DNA from: VGMA01 sp964655475
Lineage (GTDB): Bacteria > Chlamydiota > Chlamydiia > Chlamydiales > VGMA01
DNA length: 64,000 nt
Direction: 5' to 3'
NCBI GenBank assembly: GCA_964655475.1
Contig: CAZZMO010000004.1
Span: forward strand, 1 to 64,000
In this document: piece after piece, positions 42,018-51,229 of the stretch
Numbering within the stretch: the first letter of the stretch is position 1
Layout of the letters: each line of letters starts with the position of its first letter
Notes under the pieces: generated by a model
What the model was told of the DNA's origin: nothing
Databases searched by the model: none
What the model saw: the letters and a program-made list of their open reading frames with translations, nothing else
Program-made: the position numbers and the translations under genes

Positions 42018-42695
42018 CTAATCAGCGGGGGGTTTCTTCGGAACGAGAAGATCTTGCCCTGCTAAAATGAGATCGTTGCTCAAATGGTTCATTTTTCTCA
42101 GCGATTCCACCGAGGTTCTGTGCTCTTTTGCTATTTTCTCTAGCGAGTCCCCAGCCTTGACCCGATAAGATTGGAGGGGATGCCCATCTGCATCTATCGA
42201 GGGCTGCCCCATGGCCATCTCACTGATCGTTTTGAGGTGGTCCTTGATCTTCATCATCTCTGTCAAACTTTGGGTCTGGAGGGAGAGATTTCTCTCCAGC
42301 TCGTTGATTTTATCCTTGTACTGCGTGAGAGCTTTTTGGATTTCTGCGTTGTGGAGGAGGAGGTTTTTGACATGCTTTTCAGACTCTTCCTGCTTCTTTT
42401 CCGCCTGGGCAAGGCGAGCTACCATGAGGCCGAGCTGCTCTCGATATTTGTCCATTTTCCCATGTTCGTGGTCGAGCTCTTCTTTCTTCATGGCCAAAAA
42501 GGCATCTTCACTGTTGAGGACTTTCCCCTCTAGAACGCTCAATTCCATCTGATGGGTGTGGAGATCATGCTTGATCTCTTCAATATCAGCTCTGATCTTG
42601 TGGAGCGTTACTTCTAATTGATAGTCTCGTGCGTTAGAGTTATTCCCTGCGCAAGCTGTTAACAAAAAAGATATTAGGGGAAAGAGTCTCTTCAT
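42018..42695 (-). CDS. LysM-domain coiled-coil lipoprotein
   Basis: A 225-residue lipoprotein (lipobox LTAC after MKRLFPLISFL). Residues about 30-160 form a long coiled coil (LEVTLHKIRADIEEIKHDLH), and the C-terminus is a LysM module (YRVKAGDSLEKIAKEHRTSV, then LRKMNHL and LVPKK). LysM binds peptidoglycan or its GlcNAc backbone. It follows pal with a 4-base overlap and is the last gene of the Tol-Pal operon, as in Chlamydia (CT601 position, from memory). It could play the part of CpoB/YbgF, which has a coiled coil too. Confidence 0.85.
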   Translation of the reverse strand: MKRLFPLISFLLTACAGNNSNARDYQLEVTLHKIRADIEEIKHDLHTHQMELSVLEGKVLNSEDAFLAMKKEELDHEHGKMDKYREQLGLMVARLAQAEKKQEESEKHVKNLLLHNAEIQKALTQYKDKINELERNLSLQTQSLTEMMKIKDHLKTISEMAMGQPSIDADGHPLQSYRVKAGDSLEKIAKEHRTSVESLRKMNHLSNDLILAGQDLLVPKKPPAD

Positions 42696-43384
42696 GATTC
42701 CCCTTGCTTATCGTAGAGTTTGAATTCTACTCGTCGGTTCTTTGCCCAACCCTCTTTTGTGTGTCTTACATCACAAGGTTTTTCCTTGCCGTAAGAAACT
42801 GTATGCACTTGGTCTGGTTTTGCTCCATGCTTGATGAGTAGAGAGCGGATGTGGTTGGCTCGTCTTGTTCCCAAAGAAAGGTTGTAAGATTCAGATCCCC
42901 TCTCATCGCAGTGGCCTGCTACGAAAATGTACATCGATGGATGTTTTTTCAAGTAGCTTGCCATCTTTTCTACCCAAATCTCTTGATCTTGATTCATGAG
43001 AGTGTGTTGATCGGTGTGAAAGTGGATCGTGCGGAACACATCTTGAAGAGCGACTGTCGGATTTTTGAAGAATTCAATACCAGGGAGCTCCCCTTTATTC
43101 GATCCAGGTGAGAGTTTCGGTTGCGGGATGGCTGATTCTACAAATTGCCCCTGACTTTCTAGATCCTGATCTCTCAGAGGGATGAAATCTTCTTCTTGAT
43201 TCGCATAAAAATCTCTTCGACTTGAGACCAATCTTGAGTCGTTCGTTTGTCTGAATAGGGATTGCCCTTTTCTATTTACATAACGGGAAGCGGTTTTTGT
43301 CTCTTCCCAAAGATTGTTCATCGCCCCAGTACATCCAGAGAGGAGTACAACGAGACAGAAGTGGATAAATAGCGTTTTTTTCAT
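42692..43384 (-). CDS. pal: Peptidoglycan-associated lipoprotein Pal
   Basis: A 230-residue lipoprotein with lipobox LSGC. A 90-residue linker precedes an OmpA_C domain at about residues 115-225: TIHFHTDQHTLM, VAGHCDERGSESYNLSLGTR and NRRVEFKLYD. The DERG and R residues are those that bind meso-DAP in peptidoglycan. It anchors the Tol complex to the wall. The start lies 12 bases after tolB. Confidence 0.93.
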   Translation of the reverse strand: MKKTLFIHFCLVVLLSGCTGAMNNLWEETKTASRYVNRKGQSLFRQTNDSRLVSSRRDFYANQEEDFIPLRDQDLESQGQFVESAIPQPKLSPGSNKGELPGIEFFKNPTVALQDVFRTIHFHTDQHTLMNQDQEIWVEKMASYLKKHPSMYIFVAGHCDERGSESYNLSLGTRRANHIRSLLIKHGAKPDQVHTVSYGKEKPCDVRHTKEGWAKNRRVEFKLYDKQGES

Positions 43385-43396
43385 CTTAACTCCATA

Positions 43397-44755
43397 TTAG
43401 GGCTCCCATGAGGGATAGTGTTTTTTCCCGGGTCCACGAGTAATTTGTACCGGTTCTAACTGATTTAAGTCGAGGAGGAATATATCGAACGAAGGGGAGG
43501 TCGTATTGTAGACGATGTGTAAGCTATCCTCTGCAAAGCAAGGATTTTCTTTATTTGCCTGACCCGTGGTGAGCTGCATCTCTTCTCGCTTTTCTATGTC
43601 ATATAGCCAAAGTTGGCGTACTCCATTAGTTTTAGCACTGTAGATGATTTTTTTTCCATCAGGAGACCAACTTGGAGAAGTGTTTTCTCGATTCGTTGTT
43701 GTAATGCATTGGAGCTCTGGAGATTTCCGATCGTGCAAAACTTGCAATAAATCGATGATATAAATCCTTGGAGCGCCATCTCGATCTGAAACGAACGCAA
43801 TTTTTGTCCCATCAGGACTAAAAGTAGGGGAAGCTTGCACCGCTCCCGCTTGAGAAAAGATCTGTATCGGTTTATTGAGACAGCCAAGCTCAGGATCGAA
43901 CATCTGCAAAAAGAGATCAGCTCTTCCAGAAGCGTCAGAGATGAAGGCAATCTTATCAAATTTTCGGGAGATAGCAGGGAGGAGTTGGTTGCCTCGAAGG
44001 GTCATCACTGGCTTGCCCCTTTTTTCTCCGTTTCCACTGCAGTAAATCTTTGGCTGGCCATGCTTGTAGCAGACATAGAGAAACTTGTAGTCATTTTGAT
44101 CAAACATCGAATTTTTCCGATGGGCAACCGAAGCGGGGATCAAGAGTGGTGAGATTGAATAACTATCTTCAAAAGTGAGCTGTCGAAGCTGTCCACCATC
44201 GATGCGGCACTCCCAAATTTCAGAAAGCCAATCCTCTCCCTTTTCATTTTGCATCGCAAAAAGGACCCTTTTTTGCGCAATCCCTACAATGTTGTAGAGA
44301 GTCTTATGGATGAGGTCTGAAATTTTATGAATCAAAACTTCATCCTCTCCCAAAATTCCTGAAAGGGGGACGGGAAGGAGCTCTCGAAGTGAAGAGGCTC
44401 TCACATCAAAGATTTGAACAGAAAGTTTATTTTGCCGAATAGCAGGGACAACCACGTACTGAACTCCCACCTTTGACCAATACTCAGAAGAGAAGGCCTC
44501 TTCGAGATTTTTCTTGTGGGCTACCTTTTCTTTGTCAGGCTGCCTTGGAGAGAGGAGTGTATATCCACCACATTTCAGATCAAACGAAAGGGTATTCGAT
44601 AAACTTTCAGCGTACTTAGCTGTGAACAGTTCAGACTCAGTTTCCATTTTCGCAAGATAGAGAGGATGGACCCCTTTTTCTGTTTCGAGGGTCACAACGA
44701 GCTCTTCAGCGAAGGCTACACTGACAAAAAATAAGAGTAAGTATTTCAACATCAT
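43397..44755 (-). CDS. tolB: Tol-Pal system protein TolB
   Basis: A 452-residue periplasmic protein with signal peptide (LKYLLLFFVSVAFA), an N-terminal alpha/beta domain (about residues 20-160, KVGVQYVVVPAIRQNKLSV) and a six-bladed WD40-like propeller (PTFSPDGTKIAFVSDRDGAP, PSWSPDGKKIIYSAKTNGVR). It shuttles between TolA and Pal. Two adjacent ATGs (44755, 44752) are possible. It overlaps nothing: three bases separate it from the tolA-like gene. Confidence 0.93.
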   Translation of the reverse strand: MMLKYLLLFFVSVAFAEELVVTLETEKGVHPLYLAKMETESELFTAKYAESLSNTLSFDLKCGGYTLLSPRQPDKEKVAHKKNLEEAFSSEYWSKVGVQYVVVPAIRQNKLSVQIFDVRASSLRELLPVPLSGILGEDEVLIHKISDLIHKTLYNIVGIAQKRVLFAMQNEKGEDWLSEIWECRIDGGQLRQLTFEDSYSISPLLIPASVAHRKNSMFDQNDYKFLYVCYKHGQPKIYCSGNGEKRGKPVMTLRGNQLLPAISRKFDKIAFISDASGRADLFLQMFDPELGCLNKPIQIFSQAGAVQASPTFSPDGTKIAFVSDRDGAPRIYIIDLLQVLHDRKSPELQCITTTNRENTSPSWSPDGKKIIYSAKTNGVRQLWLYDIEKREEMQLTTGQANKENPCFAEDSLHIVYNTTSPSFDIFLLDLNQLEPVQITRGPGKKHYPSWEP

Positions 44756-44758
44756 TTA

Positions 44759-45421
44759 TTAACTTTGAAACGTGACAGTAATCGATAAGTTCGATGTGGT
44801 AGGTGGCGATGGCAACTTCAAGTGAGGTAGTGTCTTTTCGAGGTAGCGCAAGTTCACATCACTTTTCGATGAAACACTCTCTATCTTAGCAATCTCTCCA
44901 TTTGGTTGTACAGTGATAGTTAGTTTAACATCGCCCGATTCAGGTAGAGTAAGGCTTTGTCGAAAGATCACACTAATCGTTTCGAAATAAGATTGTTGAA
45001 GATTTGTTTCCCCTTCTTCCCATTCACCCACTTCCATCTTCTCAAAAGTAAGAGGTTTCATTTCAGGGGCATGTTTCAATTTTGATTCAATACCTGCAAT
45101 ATTCGACTCCAATTCTTTTAAGAGATCTTTCGCCTTTTCGAATTTCGGCGCTGGCTTGGGAAGCTCTTTTGAAACAGGCTTCGGCGCTGGTTTTTTTTGC
45201 TGAGGAGCAGCTACAGGCTTAGGTTTGGGTTTCGGTTTTGGTGCCGAAGCGGGGGCAGATACTTTATGAGTAGAGGAGCTTTTTTTTACCTCTTGTATGA
45301 TCTTAGTGGTGACAGCCACTTTTTTCGGCAGAGCCTTTAAAGGAGGAGATGGAGAGAAAAAGACAAATAAGAGACAGAAGAGATGGAGAGAGAGCACAAA
45401 GAGGAAGATCCGTTTTTCCAT
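44759..45421 (-). CDS. tolA: TolA/TonB-like bitopic protein
   Basis: A 220-residue protein. One transmembrane helix (about residues 5-23, IFLFVLSLHLFCLLFVFF) is followed by a Lys/Pro-rich spanning region (SAPKPKPKPKPVAAPQQKKP), a helix, and a TonB/TolA-type C-terminal domain (LTITVQPNGEIAKIESVSSK). It transmits proton-motive force from TolQR to TolB/Pal. It is much shorter than enteric TolA and looks more like TonB. Start ATG 45421 overlaps the tolR stop. Confidence 0.8.
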   Translation of the reverse strand: MEKRIFLFVLSLHLFCLLFVFFSPSPPLKALPKKVAVTTKIIQEVKKSSSTHKVSAPASAPKPKPKPKPVAAPQQKKPAPKPVSKELPKPAPKFEKAKDLLKELESNIAGIESKLKHAPEMKPLTFEKMEVGEWEEGETNLQQSYFETISVIFRQSLTLPESGDVKLTITVQPNGEIAKIESVSSKSDVNLRYLEKTLPHLKLPSPPTTSNLSITVTFQS

Positions 45422-45843
45422 CACTCCGCCTTCAAAATGACATCCATTTCTAGAAAGCCCGCTTTTTCAACAGCTGTTTTAATGGTTTGATACGTTCCAA
45501 AAGAGGCATCCCTATCATGATAGATCTGAGGCGTTTCTGATGGGTAAGCTTTTTTCAATGCAAGGAGAGCTGGCTCTAAGTCTTGAAGACGGATCTCTTT
45601 ATTGTTGAGACGGATCAGATTGTCTTTTGAAACATGGAGAGCGATCATAGGGCTTTGATTGATATCGAGAGATTGAACCGTTTCTTGTTTTCCATCAGCT
45701 AGCTGAATGTGATCAATACTCAGCATCGGTGAGATGAGGATGAAAAAAATCAAGACGACAAAGAGTACATCTAAGAGTGGGGTAAGATTGATGAGACCTC
45801 CCACATCGATTTCGTCGAGTTCAAAAGAATTTCGTCTTCTCAT
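45421..45843 (-). CDS. tolR: TolR/ExbD-family proton-channel subunit
   Basis: A 140-residue protein with one transmembrane helix (about residues 18-42, NLTPLLDVLFVVLIFFILIS) carrying the conserved Asp of the proton path (PLLDVLF), and a small periplasmic domain (RLNNKEIRLQDLEPALLALK, PQIYHDRDASFGTYQTI). With TolQ it forms the motor of the Tol system. Start overlaps tolQ by 4 bases. Confidence 0.9.
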   Translation of the reverse strand: MRRRNSFELDEIDVGGLINLTPLLDVLFVVLIFFILISPMLSIDHIQLADGKQETVQSLDINQSPMIALHVSKDNLIRLNNKEIRLQDLEPALLALKKAYPSETPQIYHDRDASFGTYQTIKTAVEKAGFLEMDVILKAE

Positions 45844-46541
45844 ATCGTGTCGACTTTTCTATATTGCAATTCAATTGTGTTGAGAAGCGATGAGCTGAAG
45901 TTGTTCATATCAAAGTACAGATCTTTCAGAGCGCTTTTCAAGTAGTTGTAGGCAATTAGAGCTGGGATCGCAATAACTAGACCAAGGACAGTAGTTGCAA
46001 GCGCTGTGGAAATCCCCCCGAGCATGAGCGCGTTTGAATTGACGCTCGATCCTTTTTGCATCTCAGCAAAAGAGAGTAGAATCCCCCAGACTGTTCCTAA
46101 AATCCCAACAAAGGGAGCCAGTGAGACAATCGTTCCGAGGAGAAAAAGATTTTTCTCGAGAGCTTTTGCTTCATCAGTAATAGCGTTTTGGACATGACTA
46201 TCGATGAGATCGATATCAGCATGAGAGAGGAAGACAGGCTCTTCCCGTTTTGCCTGATGGAAGTAATGGTTTTTATCGAGGATTTCAATTGTTTTACTCT
46301 TAATCGATTCAAACACTTTTAAAAAAGGATGGCTTGAATCGGTTGGATTGATCGAAAGAATCGCCCCTTTTTTTTCTTGCACGAGGCGTTGTAATTGGGT
46401 CCCATTTTTTCTCACTGAGCGGAGGAGAAAGACCTTATAGAGGAGTAAGTACCATGTGACAAGAGAGAGGAAAAAGAGGGCAAAGAAAATCAATTTCCCG
46501 AAAAAATCGGCCTGGATAAATGCTTGAATAAGAACGGACAT
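45840..46541 (-). CDS. tolQ: TolQ/ExbB-family proton-channel subunit
   Basis: A 233-residue protein with three transmembrane helices (about residues 14-36, 132-156 and 175-200). The conserved block LFLLGTIVSLAPFVGILGTV followed by ALATTVLGLVIAIPALIAYN is the MotA/TolQ/ExbB signature. It is the first gene of the leftward Tol-Pal operon. The start lies 93 bases from the divergent DUF6492 gene; a -10-like TATACT is only four bases from the ATG, so the real promoter is not clear. Confidence 0.92.
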   Translation of the reverse strand: MSVLIQAFIQADFFGKLIFFALFFLSLVTWYLLLYKVFLLRSVRKNGTQLQRLVQEKKGAILSINPTDSSHPFLKVFESIKSKTIEILDKNHYFHQAKREEPVFLSHADIDLIDSHVQNAITDEAKALEKNLFLLGTIVSLAPFVGILGTVWGILLSFAEMQKGSSVNSNALMLGGISTALATTVLGLVIAIPALIAYNYLKSALKDLYFDMNNFSSSLLNTIELQYRKVDTI

Positions 46542-46634
46542 AGAGAGTATACTCGCTGGAAGACTTTCTTTTGATCATTCTGTCCGATTTGCTGTTCAAA
46601 TTCAAGAGGTCTTTAACTACTTGGGTGAAATTTT

Positions 46635-47489
46635 ATGATTTATCTCTTTATATTCCTCCAAACCTTATGTTTTGCGACTCACTACCCGCTCAAATATGAA
46701 CCGATCGACGTAGTGATCCCTTGTCATCCGAAGGATAAAAAAATTCTGAAACGGGCTCTACAAGGTGTCAGAGAGAATGTGAAACCTCTCGGCAATATTT
46801 ATATCATCTCCCCTTATAAGTTCATCGATGAAAATTGGATCAACGAAGATCACTTTCCCTTCACTCATCTATTTAAGGGGAAAGATCCTGAAATTTATCG
46901 TAGAGTATCCCCAGGCTATATCGATTCTTCTCCAGGTTGGCTCTTGCAGCAGCTGATCAAGCTGCATGTGTTTGAAGTTTTACCAGGCCTTTCTTCGAAT
47001 GTTCTACTCCTCGATGCGGACACTATTATTTTGCAGCCCCTCTCTCTCATCAATCAAAGGGGAGAGCCGATGTTTCCTGTAGGGAGTCAGTATCATGAGC
47101 CTTACTTCCATTATGGAAAGAAATTGCTTCCTGGATTTCGAAAAGTATTCTCTAATCATTCGGGTGTTGTGAATATGATGCTCGTTCAAAGACCTGTCAT
47201 GGAAGATCTTTTGAAAACGATTCGAGAACATCACGAGTGTGAACCTTGGGAAGCGATGATCCGCTGCTACCTTCCGAACTATCAGCCCGATTGGATCGAA
47301 ACCAAACGCTCAGTTGTAAAAATGTCAGAATATGAGCTCTATTTTAACTTCATCTTTGATCGGACAAAACAGGCCCACATTTCACAAATCGAGTGGGATG
47401 ACAAGGATAAATGGGATGCGGCCTCTCTCAAAAAGTATCGAAAGGTAGGATATAAATTCATTAGCGCACACCATTGGCTTAGAAAATGA
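46635..47489 (+). CDS. DUF6492-family glycosyltransferase-like protein with signal peptide
   Basis: A 284-residue protein. After a signal-like start (MIYLFIFLQTLCFA) it has IDVVIPCHPKDKKILKRALQ, GWLLQQLIKLHVF and VLLLDADTIILQPL, with a DxD-type motif at residues 127-129, then YHEPYF and HHWLRK at the C-terminus. This is the GT-A-like fold called DUF6492. Such enzymes are normally cytoplasmic, so the signal peptide is odd. Function unknown. It overlaps the TatD gene by 4 bases, so both form an operon probably running into sdhCAB. Confidence 0.75.
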   Translation: MIYLFIFLQTLCFATHYPLKYEPIDVVIPCHPKDKKILKRALQGVRENVKPLGNIYIISPYKFIDENWINEDHFPFTHLFKGKDPEIYRRVSPGYIDSSPGWLLQQLIKLHVFEVLPGLSSNVLLLDADTIILQPLSLINQRGEPMFPVGSQYHEPYFHYGKKLLPGFRKVFSNHSGVVNMMLVQRPVMEDLLKTIREHHECEPWEAMIRCYLPNYQPDWIETKRSVVKMSEYELYFNFIFDRTKQAHISQIEWDDKDKWDAASLKKYRKVGYKFISAHHWLRK

Positions 47490-48256
47490 TTGATACACAT
47501 GCACATATGACAGATGATCGGATGTGGGCCGAAATTGATACACGGATGGATGAGGCTCTCTCGGCTGGCGTGACAAAGATTGTGAATATCAATACCGATC
47601 GAACAACTCTTGAAAGGGGACTTCTTCTTCGAGAAAGGTATCCTTTTCTCTATAACGCCGGTGCAACAACCCCTCACGATGTTGAAAAAGAAGGGGAGGA
47701 AAATTTCCCCTTCTTTGAAAAAATGGCGCGAGAAGAAAAACTCATTGCAATCGGAGAGACGGGGCTCGATGCATTCTATACCCATTCTCCAAAAGAGACC
47801 CAGTGTCGATTCCTGCGGAAATATTTTCACCTCGCAAAAGAGGTAAAACTTCCAGTCATCATCCATTGTAGAGATGCTTTTGAGGATCTCTTTCAGATCG
47901 CTGATGAAGAGTATCCGGGGCTTCCCTTACTTCTTCATTGTTTCACAGGAACTCTTCAAGATGCTCTGAAAGCAATTGATAGAGGGTGGTACATCTCTTT
48001 TAGTGGGATCATTACCTTTAAAAAATCGGGAGAGCTTCGAGCAATATTGCCTCATCTTCCTCTTACTTCTATTTTGATCGAAACGGATGCTCCTTATTTG
48101 GCGCCCCAGTCGAAAAGAGGGGAGCTCAATCGCCCAGCCTGGGTTAAGGAAACAGCTCTTTGTATCGCAGAGACATTAGAGCTCGATTTAAACGCAATTC
48201 TCACGGCGACAACGGGGAACGCAGAGTCTCTGTTTCGTTTTGAAAGATGTTCTTGA
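47486..48256 (+). CDS. tatD: TatD-family metal-dependent DNase
   Basis: A 256-residue TIM-barrel hydrolase. Metal ligands are visible: MIDTHAHM (HxH), AIGETGLD (Glu), VIIHCRDAF (His), LLLHCFTG (His) and LIETDAPYL (Asp). TatD enzymes are 3'-5' exonucleases linked to DNA repair or tRNA/protein quality control. Length is typical. It precedes sdhC by 52 bases, an order shared with Chlamydia (CT594/CT593, from memory). Confidence 0.9.
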   Translation: MIDTHAHMTDDRMWAEIDTRMDEALSAGVTKIVNINTDRTTLERGLLLRERYPFLYNAGATTPHDVEKEGEENFPFFEKMAREEKLIAIGETGLDAFYTHSPKETQCRFLRKYFHLAKEVKLPVIIHCRDAFEDLFQIADEEYPGLPLLLHCFTGTLQDALKAIDRGWYISFSGIITFKKSGELRAILPHLPLTSILIETDAPYLAPQSKRGELNRPAWVKETALCIAETLELDLNAILTATTGNAESLFRFERCS

Positions 48257-48308
48257 ACGAAATTTTAAAAAGCTCAAGAATGAAACATAACATCTTCTCA
48301 CGGAAACC

Positions 48309-49319
48309 ATGAATACAGACACTTTATCATTACCGAAACCTGTGGTGTGGCGAAGGCTTCACTCATTAACGGGGCTATGGTTTGTCCTTTTTTTGATCGA
48401 ACATTTATTCACGAATTCTCAAGCAGCTTTACTTTTTGGCGATGATGGAATGTGGTTTGTGAGGAGTGTGAACTGGCTTCACAACCTCCCTTACTTGCAA
48501 GTGATTGAAGTTATTCTCCTCGGCGTACCGATGCTCTATCACGCGATCTTAGGTGTGAGATATCTATTCACATCGAAGGCGAATGTCGTTGGGAGAGGGA
48601 AAAAACGGCCGCAGCTATCTTATGGGCGCAACTGGGCTTATACTATACAAAGACTGAGCTCTTGGATCCTCCTTGTAGGACTCATTTTGCACGTTTGGTA
48701 CATGAGATTTGATCTCTATCCCGCAGTGATTCACGAAGGAAGTCAAACCTATTACTTTGCAAAATATCACATCGATGAAGGTTTGTATTCAGTAGCAGAT
48801 CGTTTAGAGGTAAAACTTTACGACATGGAAGCGATCGAGCAGGAGAAAGTGCACTTCGCTAAACAAGCTCCGAAGATGGATCTCGTGAGACAAAAATTAC
48901 AAACGATTCAAGAAGAGGAGATGTCAGACAAAGGGGTCTATAACTCTGAAGTCGACAGCGTCTACCAAAGCTGGCAATCGTATAAAACAAAACAAAAATT
49001 CATCCATGGCTTAGAGAGTCAGAGCTTAAGTGATGGAGAGGTGATGGCAGTATCGACGAATTTTGGGAACATCATGCTCCTCAACGTTAGAGAGGCCTTT
49101 AAAAGTGTGACCAAATCGATTCTCTACACCATTTTTGTTGCAGCTGCTTGCTTCCACGCTTTTAATGGCCTTTGGACCTTCATGATCACTTGGGGACTCA
49201 TCCTCAACGTGAGAAGTCAAAAAAGTGCAGTGAGCGTTTGCTATTCATTGATGGTCATCATGGCCCTTCTCGGTTTCATGGCGATTTGGGGAACCTATTG
49301 GATTAATTTAAGGCATTGA
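48309..49319 (+). CDS. sdhC: Succinate dehydrogenase cytochrome b subunit
   Basis: A 336-residue membrane anchor of the fused B-type (SdhCD in one chain). Five transmembrane helices: about residues 20-36, 62-87, 115-133, 265-292 and 308-332. Conserved heme-ligand His residues fall in LIEHLF, MLYHAILG, LILHVWY and CFHAFNG. A roughly 120-residue hydrophilic segment (IEQEKVHFAKQAPKMDLVRQ) is inserted between helices 3 and 4, longer than in Bacillus-type homologues. Quinone is reduced here. Confidence 0.85.
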   Translation: MNTDTLSLPKPVVWRRLHSLTGLWFVLFLIEHLFTNSQAALLFGDDGMWFVRSVNWLHNLPYLQVIEVILLGVPMLYHAILGVRYLFTSKANVVGRGKKRPQLSYGRNWAYTIQRLSSWILLVGLILHVWYMRFDLYPAVIHEGSQTYYFAKYHIDEGLYSVADRLEVKLYDMEAIEQEKVHFAKQAPKMDLVRQKLQTIQEEEMSDKGVYNSEVDSVYQSWQSYKTKQKFIHGLESQSLSDGEVMAVSTNFGNIMLLNVREAFKSVTKSILYTIFVAAACFHAFNGLWTFMITWGLILNVRSQKSAVSVCYSLMVIMALLGFMAIWGTYWINLRH

Positions 49320-49321
49320 TC

Positions 49322-51229
49322 ATGACGAAAAAACGGACCGTAACGGTAGTGGGTGGAGGTCTTGCAGGCCTTTCTGCTACGATGAAATTTGCAGAGCTCG
49401 GATACAAGGTCAATCTTGTTTCTGTAGTTCCTGTCAAGCGCTCTCACTCTGTTTGCGCCCAAGGGGGAATCAATAGCGTGAGTGACATGATGGGAGAAGA
49501 TGATTCTCCAGAACTTCATGCCTACGATACGATTAAAGGGGGAGATTTCCTCGCAGATCAGCCTCCCGTCTATGAAATGTGCTACAACGCCCCTTACATC
49601 TTGAAGATGCTCGATCACATCGGCGTTCCTTTCAACCGCACTCCATCGGGGCATCTCGATCGTCGCCGTTTTGGTGGGACTCTCTACAACAGGACTGCAT
49701 TTAGTGGAGCATCTACTGGCCAGCAGCTCCTCTACTCGCTCGATGAGCAGGTGAGACGCGCTGAGGTAAAAGGACTTGTACAAAAGTATGAAACACATGA
49801 GTTTATGCGTCTTGTTACGAATCAAGATGGGGCTGCATGTGGTATCGTGATGATGGATATTTTTACCCTTGATCTCATGGTGTTAAAAAGTGATGCGGTC
49901 GTTTTTGCAACAGGGGGCAATGGCATCCTCTTTGGTAAATCGACTAACTCAATGCATAATACCGGTGCAGCAGCAGCGCGCCTTTATGTACAATCGGGAG
50001 CTCTTCTTGGAAACCCTGAATTCATCCAAGTCCATCCAACTGCAATTCCGGGAAGGGATAAGTACCGCCTCATGTCAGAATCGGCAAGAGGAGAGGGGGG
50101 AAGAGTCTGGACGTGGGGTAACGCTTCTAAAAAGATCAAAAACCCTGCCGATGGGCAGCTCATCCAGTGTGGAATGACAGGAGAAAAATGGTACTTCCTA
50201 GAAGCTTTTTATCCAGGGTATGGAAACCTCGTCGCAAGAGATGTCGCCTCACGTGCAATCTTGACGGTAACAGAAGCAGGCCTCGGGATCGATGGCAAAG
50301 ATCAAGTCTATCTCGATGTGACCCACCTCGATGAGAAAACACAAGATAAACTCGGTGCGATTTTAGAAATTTATGAAAAGTATACGGGAGAAGATCCAAG
50401 AAAAGTTCCAATGAGGATCTTCCCTGCCGTTCACTACACCATGGGAGGACTCTGGATCGATTGGCCTGCCTTTGGAGAAGATCGCACAGCGAGATATCGC
50501 CATATGACGAATATCAAAGGGGTGTTTGCAGCAGGGGAATGTGAGTTCCAATACCATGGAGCGAACCGTCTCGGAGCAAATTCTCTCCTCGCTTGCATCT
50601 TTGGTGGATTGACGACAGGCGCTGAGTGTGATGCCTATATGCAGACACTCCCAGCAGATTTTACCCAAAGTGAGCTTGGCTCTTATGAAGAGGCGCAGGC
50701 AAAAGAGCTTGCCTTCAAACAAGAGCTTTTTTCAAGGCAAGGAGATGAAAATGTTCATGTCCTTCACGATGAACTCTCCAAAATACTCATCGATAAAGTG
50801 ACTGTCCGCCGCTCGAATGCCGGGCTTCAAGAAGCACTCGACAAGATCTACCAGATTCGGGATCGCTATAAAAATATTACACTCGGAGATAAAGGGAACT
50901 ACGTCAACCAAACCTACATCTTTGCGAACCAGTTTCGCTACATGTTAGAAAATGCCATCGCTCTTACCACAGCAGCACTCAAGAGAGATGAATCAAGAGG
51001 GGCACATTCGAAAGAAGGGTTTGGGGAAAGAGATGATGAAAACTGGCTTAAAACGACCGTCGTTCGCTACCAAAAAGATGGTGAACCTCTCATCACCTAT
51101 AATAGCGTTGACACAAGATACTTTAAGCCTGTAAAAAGAGATTATACAAAAGCAGTGAAAAAGCAAGTGGAGATGGAAAATCCCCCTTCCTTTGTCCCAA
51201 TCGTCACATCGAGAGATTATGCAAGATAA
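49322..51229 (+). CDS. sdhA: Succinate dehydrogenase flavoprotein subunit
   Basis: A 635-residue FAD enzyme that oxidises succinate to fumarate. The dinucleotide fold is VTVVGGGLAGLSATMKFAEL; the FAD-attachment region is SHSVCAQGGINSV (His in RSHSVCAQGG); and catalytic parts HPTAIPG, RGEGGRVW, and VHYTMGGLWID are present, plus EFQYHGANRLGANSLL. ATG 49322 has AAGG eight bases ahead; a TTG six bases earlier is less likely. The stop overlaps sdhB. Confidence 0.95.
   Translation: MTKKRTVTVVGGGLAGLSATMKFAELGYKVNLVSVVPVKRSHSVCAQGGINSVSDMMGEDDSPELHAYDTIKGGDFLADQPPVYEMCYNAPYILKMLDHIGVPFNRTPSGHLDRRRFGGTLYNRTAFSGASTGQQLLYSLDEQVRRAEVKGLVQKYETHEFMRLVTNQDGAACGIVMMDIFTLDLMVLKSDAVVFATGGNGILFGKSTNSMHNTGAAAARLYVQSGALLGNPEFIQVHPTAIPGRDKYRLMSESARGEGGRVWTWGNASKKIKNPADGQLIQCGMTGEKWYFLEAFYPGYGNLVARDVASRAILTVTEAGLGIDGKDQVYLDVTHLDEKTQDKLGAILEIYEKYTGEDPRKVPMRIFPAVHYTMGGLWIDWPAFGEDRTARYRHMTNIKGVFAAGECEFQYHGANRLGANSLLACIFGGLTTGAECDAYMQTLPADFTQSELGSYEEAQAKELAFKQELFSRQGDENVHVLHDELSKILIDKVTVRRSNAGLQEALDKIYQIRDRYKNITLGDKGNYVNQTYIFANQFRYMLENAIALTTAALKRDESRGAHSKEGFGERDDENWLKTTVVRYQKDGEPLITYNSVDTRYFKPVKRDYTKAVKKQVEMENPPSFVPIVTSRDYAR

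Noticed and set aside
46546..46551. TATACT as -10 box of the Tol-Pal operon
   Set aside because: Only four bases from the tolQ ATG and no fitting -35 at 16-18 bases, so not listed as a promoter.
47339..47866. 175-codon minus-strand frame over the DUF6492/TatD junction
   Set aside because: Covers TatD catalytic motifs on the other strand; no signals of its own.
49295..49825. 176-codon antisense frame over the sdhC/sdhA junction
   Set aside because: Lies within well-supported sdh genes; no homology pattern.
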